From positions 1 to 34,931 of the forward strand of contig JAADHF010000091.1 of NCBI GenBank assembly GCA_013151965.1: a DNA stretch of 34,931 nt, written 5' to 3'. The notes under the pieces were generated by a model, which searched no databases, was not told where the DNA came from, and saw only the letters and a program-made list of their open reading frames with translations. The position numbers were made by a program, and so were the translations under genes. This DNA is from Spirochaetota bacterium. Its GTDB lineage: Bacteria > Spirochaetota > Spirochaetia > SZUA-6. Position 1 is the stretch's first letter; each line of letters opens with the position of its first letter. Below, in pieces: positions 8,049-16,784 of the stretch.

Positions 8049-9050
8049 ATGGAAATCATCTTATTTATCACAATTATACTTACTCTATCATTCACATTAA
8101 CGAATGGTATGAAAGATGGTAACAATGTAATGGCGACAGCCATTGCATCACAATCACTATCGCGCAGACAGGCACTTATAATTGTTACAATATCAGAATT
8201 TATAGGTCCTTTTATTTTCGGGATTCCCGTTGCAATAACAGTGGCAAAAGGTATAATTAATGTTGATCAGCTTCCTCATAATCTTGATTCATTAACACTG
8301 ATTCTCAGCGGTATAGTGGGTGCCATTATATGGAATACGCTCACATGGCTTTTAAGACTGCCCACCAGTTCGTCATTTACCCTTGTGGGAGGATTAATGG
8401 GTCCTGCCATTGTTGAATACGGGAAAGCGGGTGTACCATGGGCAATATTTCTTACAAAGGTTCTCGCTGCTATGTTTTTATCTCCCGTTATTGGTATTAT
8501 TTTCGGTTACTTAATCTATAAACTGCTCAGAAAACTTCTGTTTAACAGCGACCTTAAAGTAAATAAATATATTAAACAGTCACAGGTTGTTACTCTGATA
8601 GCACTCGCAATGTCGCATGGAACCAATGACTCTCAGAAATCCATGGGTGTTATTGCACTGGCACTCCTCTTTGCCGGCAAGATTCCGCAGATAGGCATTC
8701 CCTTATGGGTAATGACTGTCAGTGCCGGGGTGCTTGCAACAGGCATAACTCTCGGGGGCACTAAAATAATAAAAACCGTGGGCTATGGAATATTCAAGTT
8801 AAAGCCTTTACATTCTTTTTCCGCGCAGATTTCATCATTCTCGATTCTGCTGGTATGCAACCTGTTGGGAGCACCGGTGAGCACCAGCCAGATTATAGCC
8901 TCGTCGGTTATCGGAGTCGGGAGCGGTTACAGGAGAAAGAGTGTTAAAATGAAAGTTATATTTAATATTTTCTTAAGCTGGTTATTAACAATACCGCTTG
9001 CAGGACTTATGTCCGCCTTAGTTTACCTGGTAATCAGAACATTTATATAG
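8049..9050 (+). CDS. PiT-family inorganic phosphate transporter (copy 1)
   Basis: A 333-residue integral membrane protein of the PiT/PHO4 family that imports phosphate by H+ or Na+ symport. The family's duplicated signature is visible as NGMKDGNNVMATAIAS near residue 19 and SHGTNDSQKSMGV in the second half. About ten hydrophobic segments surround them. The usual GANDVAN is modified to GMKDGNN, but the key Asp is kept. The ATG at 8049 lacks a strong ribosome site. The DUF47 gene starts 13 bases after its stop. Close similarity by eye to the protein at 9774-10784 over the whole length indicates a gene duplication. Phosphate is the family's usual substrate; sulfate cannot be excluded. Confidence 0.88.
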   Translation: MEIILFITIILTLSFTLTNGMKDGNNVMATAIASQSLSRRQALIIVTISEFIGPFIFGIPVAITVAKGIINVDQLPHNLDSLTLILSGIVGAIIWNTLTWLLRLPTSSSFTLVGGLMGPAIVEYGKAGVPWAIFLTKVLAAMFLSPVIGIIFGYLIYKLLRKLLFNSDLKVNKYIKQSQVVTLIALAMSHGTNDSQKSMGVIALALLFAGKIPQIGIPLWVMTVSAGVLATGITLGGTKIIKTVGYGIFKLKPLHSFSAQISSFSILLVCNLLGAPVSTSQIIASSVIGVGSGYRRKSVKMKVIFNIFLSWLLTIPLAGLMSALVYLVIRTFI

Positions 9051-9063
9051 GAGGAATGATAAA

Positions 9064-9687
9064 ATGAAAAAACTTAACCTGTTCAACACAAATAAAAAAG
9101 CCGATTTTTATAGTTTACTAATCGAACATTCACAGAAGGTTTATGATGCTTATCATATTATGTACAGGAGTATGGATAAGAACGATAACGAGGGTTTCGA
9201 AAGGATATTTTTTTTAGAAAGAGAAGCAGATGATTTAAGGCGGATTTTAATAGAGAAACTCAACAAGACGCTCATTACCCCTTTCGACAGAGAGGATGTT
9301 TTTACTCTTTCAAGATCGGTAGATGATATAATTGACGCTGCCAAAAGTACGGTAGAGGAAATTTCCGTTTTCAGGGTCTCCGTAACCGAAGATTTAAAGG
9401 AAATGATATCCATTTTAGAACGGGGAACACTTGAAATCCTGGATTCTCTGAAAAATCTAAAAAACCATCCGGAAGTGGCGCTTGAGCATGCAAAACGTGC
9501 TAAAGCCACAGAAAATGAGATGAATCATCTGTATCTAAAATCCATAGCAAATATATTTGACAATAAAGATAATACACCCAGCTATATGATGAAAATGCGC
9601 GAGATATACAGGCATTTAAACCGCTCGGCTGACAGATGTGATGAAGCGGCAAATATTATTTCCGATATAATTATAAAAACAGGTTAA
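9064..9687 (+). CDS. DUF47/PhoU-like phosphate-transport accessory protein
   Basis: A 207-residue, mostly helical cytoplasmic protein of the DUF47 (PhoU-like, YkaA) family. The landmarks are the helix with EREADD (residues 52-57), the family hallmark TPFDREDVFTLSRSVDDIID (72-91), and the C-terminal helix with LNRSADRCDEAANI. DUF47 genes usually sit next to PiT transporters and are thought to gate or regulate them, binding metals through acidic E/D clusters. AGGAGG precedes the ATG. It lies between two transporters in one apparent operon, so it may serve both. It also shares a layout with the protein at 18479-19090. Confidence 0.9.
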   Translation: MKKLNLFNTNKKADFYSLLIEHSQKVYDAYHIMYRSMDKNDNEGFERIFFLEREADDLRRILIEKLNKTLITPFDREDVFTLSRSVDDIIDAAKSTVEEISVFRVSVTEDLKEMISILERGTLEILDSLKNLKNHPEVALEHAKRAKATENEMNHLYLKSIANIFDNKDNTPSYMMKMREIYRHLNRSADRCDEAANIISDIIIKTG

Positions 9688-9725
9688 AAAGAAGTAGTAT
9701 ATAACGACGCCCTATGGAAAAAACA

Positions 9726-9761
9726 GTCAGCCGTATCAGTACTTGATGCAGTATGGCTGAC
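9726..9761 (+). promoter_or_regulatory. Intercistronic hairpin upstream of phosphate transporter 2
   Basis: GTCAGCC (9726-9732) pairs with GGCTGAC (9755-9761), extended inward by four more pairs including two G-U, with a loop of about 14 bases. The weak ribosome site AGG begins just after it. There is no U-run, so it is more likely a stability or translation element than a terminator. Confidence 0.5.
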
Positions 9762-9773
9762 AGGTAACATTCA

Positions 9774-10784
9774 ATGCAGCTAATCCTGATTATCACAATT
9801 ATACTTATACTCTCGTTCTCGGTAACAAACGGTATGAATGACGGCTGTACAGTTATGGCTACTGCTGTTGCTTCGCTTTCCATACCGCGCAGATATGCAT
9901 TAATAATCGTCACGATATCCGAATTCTTAGGACCATTTGTATTCGGGATCCCTGTGGCCATAACAATGGCAAGCGGGATAATCAATGTCAGTATAATTCC
10001 TCATACTGTCGGATCCCTTACATTAATTTTAAGCGGAATCATGGGAGCAATTATAGTAAACCTGCTTGCATGGCTTTTTAGACTGCCCACAAGTGCAACC
10101 TTTTCTCTGGTGGGAGGGATGATAGGCCCGGCTATCTTCCGGTACGGAAAAGATGCGGTGCCATGGGCAATATTTCTAACAAAGGTTTTAGGCGCCATGT
10201 TTCTATCTCCGGTGCTTGGTATCCTTTTCGGATATACTATTTATAATATTCTTAAATCCCTGCTGCGGAACAGCCCCTTTAAAGCAAACAGATACTTAAA
10301 AAGAACACAGCTTGTTACTCTCGTAGCCTTAGGTTTATCACACGGGACAAATGATTCCCAGAAAGCCATGGGATTAATTTCATTAGCGCTTCTCTTTGCG
10401 GGAAAAATTCCGGAATTAACCATCCCGCTCTGGGTTATGACTATAAGTGCCGCAGCTCTTGCCATGGGCATCACAATGGGAGGGACTAAAATGATAAAAA
10501 CCGTAGGATACGGAATTTTTAACATTAAACCCATACACTCCTTTGCGGCCCAAATCTCTGCATTCTCGATCCTGTTCACCTGCAACCTTACCGGAGTTCC
10601 CGTAAGCACCAGCCAGATTATAAGCTCATCGGTTATCGGTGTCGGAAGCGCCCACAGGGGAAAGGGCGTTCGATGGACTTTAATATATAATATTCTCTTA
10701 AGCTGGATAGTAACAATCCCATTGGCGGGATTATCCTCTACCCTTGTATATGTGATAATCACGCAGGTTTTCCTTAAGCGGTAA
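9774..10784 (+). CDS. PiT-family inorganic phosphate transporter (copy 2)
   Basis: A 336-residue membrane protein closely matching the one at 8049-9050 along its full length. The signatures are NGMNDGCTVMATAVAS in the N-half and SHGTNDSQKAMGL in the C-half. The differences between the copies sit mostly in loops and in the first signature (NDGCT against KDGNN), so ion or substrate affinity may differ. It is preceded by an 86-base gap with a hairpin and followed by a strong terminator hairpin, and appears to be the last gene of the phosphate operon. A high-affinity/low-affinity pair is a plausible but untested reading. Confidence 0.88.
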   Translation: MQLILIITIILILSFSVTNGMNDGCTVMATAVASLSIPRRYALIIVTISEFLGPFVFGIPVAITMASGIINVSIIPHTVGSLTLILSGIMGAIIVNLLAWLFRLPTSATFSLVGGMIGPAIFRYGKDAVPWAIFLTKVLGAMFLSPVLGILFGYTIYNILKSLLRNSPFKANRYLKRTQLVTLVALGLSHGTNDSQKAMGLISLALLFAGKIPELTIPLWVMTISAAALAMGITMGGTKMIKTVGYGIFNIKPIHSFAAQISAFSILFTCNLTGVPVSTSQIISSSVIGVGSAHRGKGVRWTLIYNILLSWIVTIPLAGLSSTLVYVIITQVFLKR

Positions 10785-10792
10785 GCAGAAAA

Positions 10793-10820
10793 TACGGCCT
10801 GTTCTTCTAAACAGTCCGTA
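10793..10820 (+). terminator. Terminator of the phosphate transporter operon
   Basis: Arms of 11 bases, 10793-10803 (TACGG-C-CTGTT) and 10810-10820 (AACAG-T-CCGTA), pair with a single internal mismatch around a 6-base loop. A moderately T-rich tail follows. Confidence 0.7.
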
Positions 10821-10896
10821 CTATATCTTATTTTACCTGTTCCGGTATATCAGCCCCTGTTTTACCTTTTAAGCTGCCGATATTTCCGTAATTATA

Positions 10897-10925
10897 TTGA
10901 CGCATAAAGTAGTGAGGACTATATT
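10897..10925 (+). promoter_or_regulatory. Sigma70-type promoter of dxs
   Basis: TTGACG (10897-10902) and TATATT (10920-10925) are separated by 17 bases. The predicted start, near 10932, leaves a leader of about 33 bases carrying AGGGA before the ATG at 10965. Confidence 0.65.
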
Positions 10926-10964
10926 GGTGAGTGGCGGGAAGCGCGTACTTCAGGGAAAAATAGA

Positions 10965-12893
10965 ATGGACAATAAAAATGCATATAATGTACTCCGTAAG
11001 GTAAATACACCAAACGACGTAAAAAAATTATCAGAGGAAGAACTCTCTTTACTATGCGGGGAACTGCGCGGCTTTTTAATAGCACAGGTAAATAAGGGAG
11101 GCGGACACCTTGCCTCCAATCTCGGCGTCGTGGAACTTACCGTTGCATTACACAGGGTGTTCGATTCTCCCAATGACAAACTTATATGGGATGTCGGTCA
11201 TCAGAGTTATATCCACAAAATACTTACCGGCAGAAAAGAGGATTTCCATACAATAAGGCAGTACGGAGGATTAAGCGGGTTCCCCAAACGTTCGGAAAGC
11301 CCGCATGACATCCTTGAAACCGGACATGCATCAACTTCCATTTCCGCGGCCCTTGGGATAAAAGTCGGAGAAGGCGAAGCTGATAAGAATAATAAAATTG
11401 TTGTAATAATAGGCGACGGAGCGTTAACAGGAGGACTTGCACTGGAAGGTTTAAATAACGCGGGTCTTCTTAGAAAGAATCTTATCATAATCCTTAATGA
11501 CAACCACATGTCCATAAGCAAAAATGTCGGCGCCATGGCAAAATACCTTGCCAGATTAAAAACCACAAGGTCGTACTTAAATTTCAGATCCTGGTACGAC
11601 AGTACGGTAGAGAATATTCCCTTTGTAGGTGAAAAACTACTGTCTGCAACATACAGGGCAAAAAGTGCTGTTAAAGCATATTTTAAACAGGAAAATATTT
11701 TTACGGATTTAGGGTATGATTATTTCGGCCCTCTGGACGGTCATAATCTGGATGAGCTTATAAAAACGTTTAAAAATGTCCGTACCATAGACAAACCGAT
11801 TTTAATTCATATTACCACAATAAAGGGAAAAGGCTATCTTCCCGCAGAAGAAAACCCGACAGTATTTCATGGTATTTCTCCGGAAGAATCTCCTAAAAAT
11901 AATAACGGTCTTACCAGTGCACTCACATGGAGCGAAACGTTCGGCAGATACTTAGTGGAACGGGCGGAGCATGATAACGATATCATCGCAATAACCGCAG
12001 CCATGGCAGACGGAACAGGACTTGCGGAGTTTTCGGAGAAATATCCGGACAGGTTTTTTGATGTCGGAATTGCCGAACAGCATGCTGTAACATTTGCCGC
12101 CGGACTCGCCCTGTCGCACCGCCGGCCTGTTGTTGCACTGTATTCAACTTTTGCACAGAGGGCGGTCGACCAGATTATTCATGATGTTGCAATCCCGGGA
12201 TTACCGGTTGTAATTGCCCTGGACAGGGCAGGAATAGTCCCGGGCGACGGCGAGACGCATCAGGGTGTATTCGACATTCCCATATTCCGCTGTGTACCCG
12301 GCCTTACTATAACAGCACCTGCCGACGGCAAAGAACTGATAATGCTCCTAAACTACGGATTCTCACTGGAAAGTCCCTTTCTGATTCGATATCCGAAGGG
12401 GATATGCCCTGACAGTCTCACCGCTGATACAAAACCTGCGGTCCGGGGCAGGGGTGTTTTTATTAAGAGAATCAATGCTCCTGTGCTGTTAATGGGAGTG
12501 GGCTCCACAACAGAGGTCATGATTGCCGTTTCCGGCCTTCTGGAGACAAACGGTATCCCCGCCGACATTTACAACCTCCGGTTTATTAAACCGATAGATG
12601 AGGACTACCTTGAACAGGTTACTGCTGACTATCAGTTTATTTTTACGGCAGAAGAATCCTCCCTGCACGGAGGCATCGGGCAGGAGATCCGTTCCATTTT
12701 AGCCTGCGGCGGCAACGCTAAGACTATTACAAATTTCGGTATACCGGATACCTTTATCACTCACGGACAGCGGAATATTCTATTAAAATCATGTGAGCTG
12801 GATGCGGAATCGATTGCAAAGAGAATATTAAATCAGCTTGAGAAAACCGATATGGCTCATATCAGAAGAAAGATGCTTTACGTTAACAGATAA
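10965..12893 (+). CDS. dxs: 1-deoxy-D-xylulose-5-phosphate synthase
   Basis: A 642-residue enzyme of full family length. It condenses pyruvate and glyceraldehyde 3-phosphate to DXP with thiamine diphosphate, the first step of the MEP isoprenoid pathway. Visible landmarks are HLASNLGVVELTVALH, the WDVGHQSY segment, GHASTSISAALG, the ThDP/Mg motif GDGALTGG with NDNHMSIS, the catalytic Glu region FDVGIAEQHAV, and the DRAGIVPGDGETHQG loop. The C-terminal transketolase domain ends with HGGIGQEI and GIPDTFITHG. It has its own promoter and is monocistronic; the neighbour on the 3' side is convergent, only 16 bases away. The gene complements the polyprenyl synthase at 6615-7742 functionally. Confidence 0.97.
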   Translation: MDNKNAYNVLRKVNTPNDVKKLSEEELSLLCGELRGFLIAQVNKGGGHLASNLGVVELTVALHRVFDSPNDKLIWDVGHQSYIHKILTGRKEDFHTIRQYGGLSGFPKRSESPHDILETGHASTSISAALGIKVGEGEADKNNKIVVIIGDGALTGGLALEGLNNAGLLRKNLIIILNDNHMSISKNVGAMAKYLARLKTTRSYLNFRSWYDSTVENIPFVGEKLLSATYRAKSAVKAYFKQENIFTDLGYDYFGPLDGHNLDELIKTFKNVRTIDKPILIHITTIKGKGYLPAEENPTVFHGISPEESPKNNNGLTSALTWSETFGRYLVERAEHDNDIIAITAAMADGTGLAEFSEKYPDRFFDVGIAEQHAVTFAAGLALSHRRPVVALYSTFAQRAVDQIIHDVAIPGLPVVIALDRAGIVPGDGETHQGVFDIPIFRCVPGLTITAPADGKELIMLLNYGFSLESPFLIRYPKGICPDSLTADTKPAVRGRGVFIKRINAPVLLMGVGSTTEVMIAVSGLLETNGIPADIYNLRFIKPIDEDYLEQVTADYQFIFTAEESSLHGGIGQEIRSILACGGNAKTITNFGIPDTFITHGQRNILLKSCELDAESIAKRILNQLEKTDMAHIRRKMLYVNR

Positions 12894-12909
12894 CCGGCTC
12901 CCCTGTTTA

Positions 12910-13887
12910 TTAGAATTTTTCCAGTACAGACCGATACGCTCTCTCCATAATACGCGATGTGTAATACCCAATTTCGCCCGTAATTAACGGCTCTCTGTTT
13001 TCCAGCACAGCCTGAGAAAAATCATCGATCAGGGGTTTATGAAGATTTTCAGCCGGAGGAAGTTTAAGAGTTTCTACGGTGCCGCCCCGTGTAATAGTGA
13101 GAATTCCGCTGTTAAGCACGGAAGCCTCTACCGTACCTTCGGTACCCATTACCGTAAATGTATCGGCGGGTTTTAGAACTGCATGGCTGACATTCAGAAT
13201 ACCATGAGCACCATTTTTGAATTTAAGTACAAGAGTCGCTGTATCCTCCACATCACGTTCAAAGAAAAGAGTATCCGTTAAACCTGCAATTCTCTCCACT
13301 TCTCCCATGAGAAAGTAAAATATATCGAGTCTGTGAGAACCAAAATCCATTAAAGGCCCTCCCCCTCCGAGTTCCGGAACAATTCTCCAGTCCTTAAGGT
13401 CATCCCTATCCCAGAACTCATGGGCATAAACCGAAATAACTACCGGCTTCCCAAGCGAACCGTTGTCTATGAGCTCTTTAATCTTTAAAACCGCAGGATA
13501 AAATCTTCTGTAGTATGCCACACCGAGTTTTACATTGTTTGCTCTGCACGCATCTATCATCGATCTGCAGTCTCTGCTGTTAAGAGCCATGGGCTTTTCG
13601 CAGAGCACATGTTTTCCGGCCTCTGCAGCAGCAATAGTTTGAGGCATATGCAGATAAACCGGAGTGGCGATATATACGGCATCTATTTCCTCATCATCGA
13701 TCATCCCGCTAAAATCTCCATACCATTTCTCCGCCTTATGCCTCTCTGCAAAATCCTTTGCCTTTTTGTAATTCTTTCTCGTTACTCCGACAAATCTGCA
13801 TAATTCGGAATCTTTTATTGCGGGGGCAACCCGCTTTTCGGAAATATCACCGCATCCGGACAATCCCCACCCGACCTTTGTCTCCAC
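12910..13887 (-). CDS. Gfo/Idh/MocA-family NAD(P)-dependent oxidoreductase
   Basis: A 325-residue two-domain dehydrogenase. The Rossmann nucleotide-binding loop is near the start (GLSGCGDISEKRVAPA), and the conserved lysine is in the family motif LCEKPMALN around residue 95. The C-terminal alpha/beta domain contains the DFGSHRLDIFYFLMG helix that carries the catalytic His/Asp. Such enzymes oxidise sugars, inositols or related polyols; the substrate is not predictable here. The start is GTG 13887 with AGGAG about 6 bases upstream. It lies 42 bases after the 71-residue gene in the same direction, so it may be the last gene of a three-gene transcript with rlpA, although no functional link is obvious. 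Confidence 0.87.
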   Translation of the reverse strand: METKVGWGLSGCGDISEKRVAPAIKDSELCRFVGVTRKNYKKAKDFAERHKAEKWYGDFSGMIDDEEIDAVYIATPVYLHMPQTIAAAEAGKHVLCEKPMALNSRDCRSMIDACRANNVKLGVAYYRRFYPAVLKIKELIDNGSLGKPVVISVYAHEFWDRDDLKDWRIVPELGGGGPLMDFGSHRLDIFYFLMGEVERIAGLTDTLFFERDVEDTATLVLKFKNGAHGILNVSHAVLKPADTFTVMGTEGTVEASVLNSGILTITRGGTVETLKLPPAENLHKPLIDDFSQAVLENREPLITGEIGYYTSRIMERAYRSVLEKF

Positions 13888-13929
13888 TATTGCTCCTGTT
13901 CTTAAAGTATATGCAAAGCAGCCGGTATT

Positions 13930-14145
13930 CTATAAATAACCGGCCTCTTCTCTCTCTTTGGCTATAACAGCTCTGTTTAAAACATCCTCGGTTATATACC
14001 CTTTTTTAACTGCCATTCTTCCGAACATCTCCCTGGTTACACCTTTTCTGGTTTCCTGTTCTTCCATAATCTCACGGGCATGTTCCACACTGATAAGCCC
14101 TTTGGAGATAAGATAGCTTGCTATCCGTAATTTTTTCTTTGACAT
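13930..14145 (-). CDS. Small protein of 71 residues resembling the GspE/MshE N-terminal fold
   Basis: I do not recognise a named family with certainty. The protein is charged and helical and contains the repeated pattern of the type II secretion ATPase N-terminal domain: ASYLISKGLISVEHAREIMEEQ, then GRMAVKKGYITEDVLNRAVIAKE. In those domains short helix pairs with G-x-I/L form a cyclic-di-GMP or partner-binding module, but here it stands alone without an ATPase. GGAGGG four bases upstream gives strong support for the ATG at 14145. It is 11 bases after rlpA and probably co-transcribed. The function is unknown; an adaptor or regulator is possible. Confidence 0.65.
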   Translation of the reverse strand: MSKKKLRIASYLISKGLISVEHAREIMEEQETRKGVTREMFGRMAVKKGYITEDVLNRAVIAKEREEAGYL

Positions 14146-14156
14146 ACAGCCCTCCG

Positions 14157-14753
14157 TTACTTTTTTATTACCTCATGTTTAACAAGAGGCTTATAATAAC
14201 CAAGATCCGAAAGTTTACGTAATGTACTCTCAAGATCTCCCTTCACAATATTCTCTACAATTACTCTTATAATACCATTATCAGAGTAGCGCAATACAAC
14301 AGGAAATTTATTCTTTTCCAGATCTTTCTTAATTTTTTCAGCATTTTTTTGGTTTTTAAAAGCCCCTATTTGAACAGCAAAAATACTGCTGTTTTTACCC
14401 CCGGATACTATATCGAGACGCACCAGGGCTACACCCATGCTTAACATGCCGATTTCCTGCGCTGCAGCTCTGGAAAGATCGATTATTCTTCCGGCCACGA
14501 AAGGGCCTCTGTCGTTAATTCTTACAAATGTAAACCTGCCATTGGCAATATTTGTAACCTTTACCACCGTACCGAAGGGAAGCGTTTTATGAGCTGCTGT
14601 CAGCATATTCGTGTCGAATCTTTCTCCGCTTGCGGTTAACCTCCCGTGGAACTTCCCGCCGTACCAGGAGGCGTATCCTTCCTGAAATCCGAAAACCGGC
14701 GCAGAAACAGATGTGAGAATACTAAAAATCAGAATATAAAAAGAAACTTTCAC
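14157..14753 (-). CDS. rlpA: RlpA-like septal/peptidoglycan protein with SPOR domain
   Basis: A 198-residue exported protein. Residues 1-22 form a signal peptide ending SAPVFG. The double-psi beta-barrel domain runs over about 24-115 with the family landmarks [50 protein letters not shown] and [15 protein letters not shown] domain follows ([17 protein letters not shown] onward), which binds denuded glycan at division sites. The RlpA family includes lytic transglycosylases acting on septal peptidoglycan. There is no lipobox cysteine, so it is probably secreted rather than lipid-anchored. The start is GTG 14753, without a strong ribosome site. It heads a minus-strand group with the 71-residue gene. 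Confidence 0.9.
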   Translation of the reverse strand: MKVSFYILIFSILTSVSAPVFGFQEGYASWYGGKFHGRLTASGERFDTNMLTAAHKTLPFGTVVKVTNIANGRFTFVRINDRGPFVAGRIIDLSRAAAQEIGMLSMGVALVRLDIVSGGKNSSIFAVQIGAFKNQKNAEKIKKDLEKNKFPVVLRYSDNGIIRVIVENIVKGDLESTLRKLSDLGYYKPLVKHEVIKK

Positions 14754-14815
14754 TCATTAATGTATCGACTGATCAGGCTTAAACTCTTAATACAGTAATT
14801 TAGCTGCAGCGCCGC

Positions 14816-14853
14816 CATGCCTGTACAGTGCCGTCATACCTGCACAGTACCAT
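14816..14853 (+). repeat. Two tandem 19-base direct repeats upstream of the histidine kinase
   Basis: Units 14816-14834 and 14835-14853 match the pattern CATRCCTGYACAGTRCCRT. They differ at four positions, all transitions. The first unit contains the palindrome CTGTACAG. They lie about 70-110 bases before the predicted kinase transcription start and could be paired operator sites. Confidence 0.5.
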
Positions 14854-14888
14854 AGGTCCCTGTTCATAAAGGCTGAAGGACAGCACTT

Positions 14889-14917
14889 TTGACCATCGAT
14901 CAAATTTACATTACAAT
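14889..14917 (+). promoter_or_regulatory. Sigma70-type promoter of the kinase/activator operon
   Basis: TTGACC (14889-14894) and TACAAT (14912-14917) are separated by exactly 17 bases. The predicted start near 14924 leaves about 14 bases before GTG 14938, with GGGAA in between. Confidence 0.6.
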
Positions 14918-14937
14918 ACATACTGTTCGGGAACGCC

Positions 14938-16761
14938 GTGAACAGAAAAAAGGCTATCAGCGAAATTCCTGCCGCAAACGGGGAAATTAAATATAAAATG
15001 GTAAGATACCTGCGTTACAAGTTAAACTTAAAGATTTTTTTCTTTTTCATATTGATAATATTCACCATGACAATAAGTTCCATAATAATCGGCTATAAAG
15101 TTGTTATTAAAACCGTAGAGAATGAAATACACAGCAAACTTTCAGGCAGCATATCGGCATACTCACAGGAAATAAAATTTATAGAACAAAACGACTTAAG
15201 AATCGCCAGGCATCTCTCCGAAGATAAGGAGATTATCGGACTTCTAAATACCGGACAATACAACAGGCTCGAACAGAAACTCAGAGATTACTTTATCATG
15301 AAAATCGTTGATATAATTGAAATCGAAAGTCCGGAAGGGAAGGTAATAAGGCGCGGACATAATCCGGAAATGGCAGGGGATATAAAGATACAGCAGTCTA
15401 TTATCCGAACAGGCCTGTCCGGTAAAAGTGTTGTAAGCTATGAAAAGGGCCGTTCAGGATTCGCTATAAGGGCCGTATCCCCCATAAGTTATAATAACAG
15501 GATAATCGGTCTTATTATGGCCGGCTCACGCTTTTCTAAAAACTTTGTCGATCATATCAGAGCATTAACAGGCATCGATAACGGAATTTACAGGGACGAT
15601 GATAAAATCATTTCCACATATTCCGGATATAAAAAAATAAGCAGTAATACCGTTAAAAAATTAAAGGCCGGTAAAATCATTTTTATCGATAAGGCGGTTT
15701 TAAATAATGAGAAATCCTACCTTATCTTAAAACCTCTGTTCTCCGCCAATGAGAACTACTGGGGAGCTCTCTGCATGGCAATATCCGTAAAGGCGGAAAG
15801 TAAATTTCTTATTTACTACAGAAAACTGCTTATCTTTATGATAGGCCTCGGTGTAATTCTTTCCCTTATTCTTTACTTTTTCCTTGCAAAGAATATAAAC
15901 CAATCCCTAAGAAAGATAATCTCCGGTATAGACGGGTTCCTCATAAATGATTTTACAACAAGAATTAACCTTGACGGCAATGACGAGTTCAGTAAAATTG
16001 CAGACAGTTTTAATAAGCTTGCCCGGAAATTACAGCTTTACAATAATAGAATTATAAAACTTCAGGAGGATATGGTCCAATCCGCAAAGTTAGCAGCAGC
16101 CGGGCAGCTTGCCGCAGGACTCGCACATGAAATCAGAAATCCCTTAAGCTCAATAAAAATGATGACACAGATAATGAGGGAAAAGCTAAAAGGAGACGGC
16201 AACCGGAAAGAAATAACAATTATTCTCAATGAAATAGAAAGAATAAATCATATCGTAAAGGAGCTTATAGAGTTTGCAAAACCAAGCGCCATGCATTTTC
16301 AGAATCAGAATATAAACGACATTATAATCAATCTGCTAAACCTGTTTAAATATAGAATCGAACATCAGGGAATCGAAGTGGAACAGGACCTTCCGGAAAC
16401 ACTGCCGGAAATACCGGTGGATACGGAAAAGATTAAGGTATGTATAATAAACATCATTGTAAATGCTGTACAGGCAATGCCCCGGGGCGGAATCCTCTCG
16501 ACTTCCACCGGACTTTCCGGTTCGGATAATATCCTTATCAGGATATGTGATACGGGAGAAGGGATCGAACAATCCTTTATAAAAAATATTTTTGAGCCGT
16601 TTTTTACTACAAAAAGGGAGGGAACGGGCTTAGGCCTTGCCCTGGCAAAGGTTATTATCGAGAGGCACCAGGGACATATCTATGTAAAGAGCAATAAAAA
16701 CGGAACATGTTTTACAATTTTATTGCCGCTTAAACATAAAGATACGGATATGATTATTTAA
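14938..16761 (+). CDS. Membrane sensor histidine kinase (NtrB/AtoS type)
   Basis: A 607-residue two-transmembrane sensor. TM1 spans about 31-56, an extracytoplasmic single-Cache-like domain about 57-295, and TM2 about 297-317. HAMP follows at 318-370, then the HisKA helix with the phosphoacceptor His397 in LAAGLAHEIRNPLSS. The ATP-binding domain has the N box NIIVNAVQAMPRGG, the G1 box DTGEGI, the F box EPFFTTKREGTG and the G2 box GLGLALAK. The start is GTG 14938 with GGGAA 4 bases upstream. The activator begins 23 bases after the stop, so they form a cognate pair. The signal sensed is unknown; Cache domains bind small organic ligands. The phosphate-related target gene (18479) suggests a link to phosphate or metabolite status, as inference. 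Confidence 0.92.
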   Translation: MNRKKAISEIPAANGEIKYKMVRYLRYKLNLKIFFFFILIIFTMTISSIIIGYKVVIKTVENEIHSKLSGSISAYSQEIKFIEQNDLRIARHLSEDKEIIGLLNTGQYNRLEQKLRDYFIMKIVDIIEIESPEGKVIRRGHNPEMAGDIKIQQSIIRTGLSGKSVVSYEKGRSGFAIRAVSPISYNNRIIGLIMAGSRFSKNFVDHIRALTGIDNGIYRDDDKIISTYSGYKKISSNTVKKLKAGKIIFIDKAVLNNEKSYLILKPLFSANENYWGALCMAISVKAESKFLIYYRKLLIFMIGLGVILSLILYFFLAKNINQSLRKIISGIDGFLINDFTTRINLDGNDEFSKIADSFNKLARKLQLYNNRIIKLQEDMVQSAKLAAAGQLAAGLAHEIRNPLSSIKMMTQIMREKLKGDGNRKEITIILNEIERINHIVKELIEFAKPSAMHFQNQNINDIIINLLNLFKYRIEHQGIEVEQDLPETLPEIPVDTEKIKVCIINIIVNAVQAMPRGGILSTSTGLSGSDNILIRICDTGEGIEQSFIKNIFEPFFTTKREGTGLGLALAKVIIERHQGHIYVKSNKNGTCFTILLPLKHKDTDMII

Positions 16762-16784
16762 AAAGAAACACAGGGGAAAACAGT

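Noticed and set aside
10241-10762. 173-codon open frame on - inside phosphate transporter 2
   Set aside because: Antisense shadow of a conserved membrane protein gene, without a ribosome site or motif.
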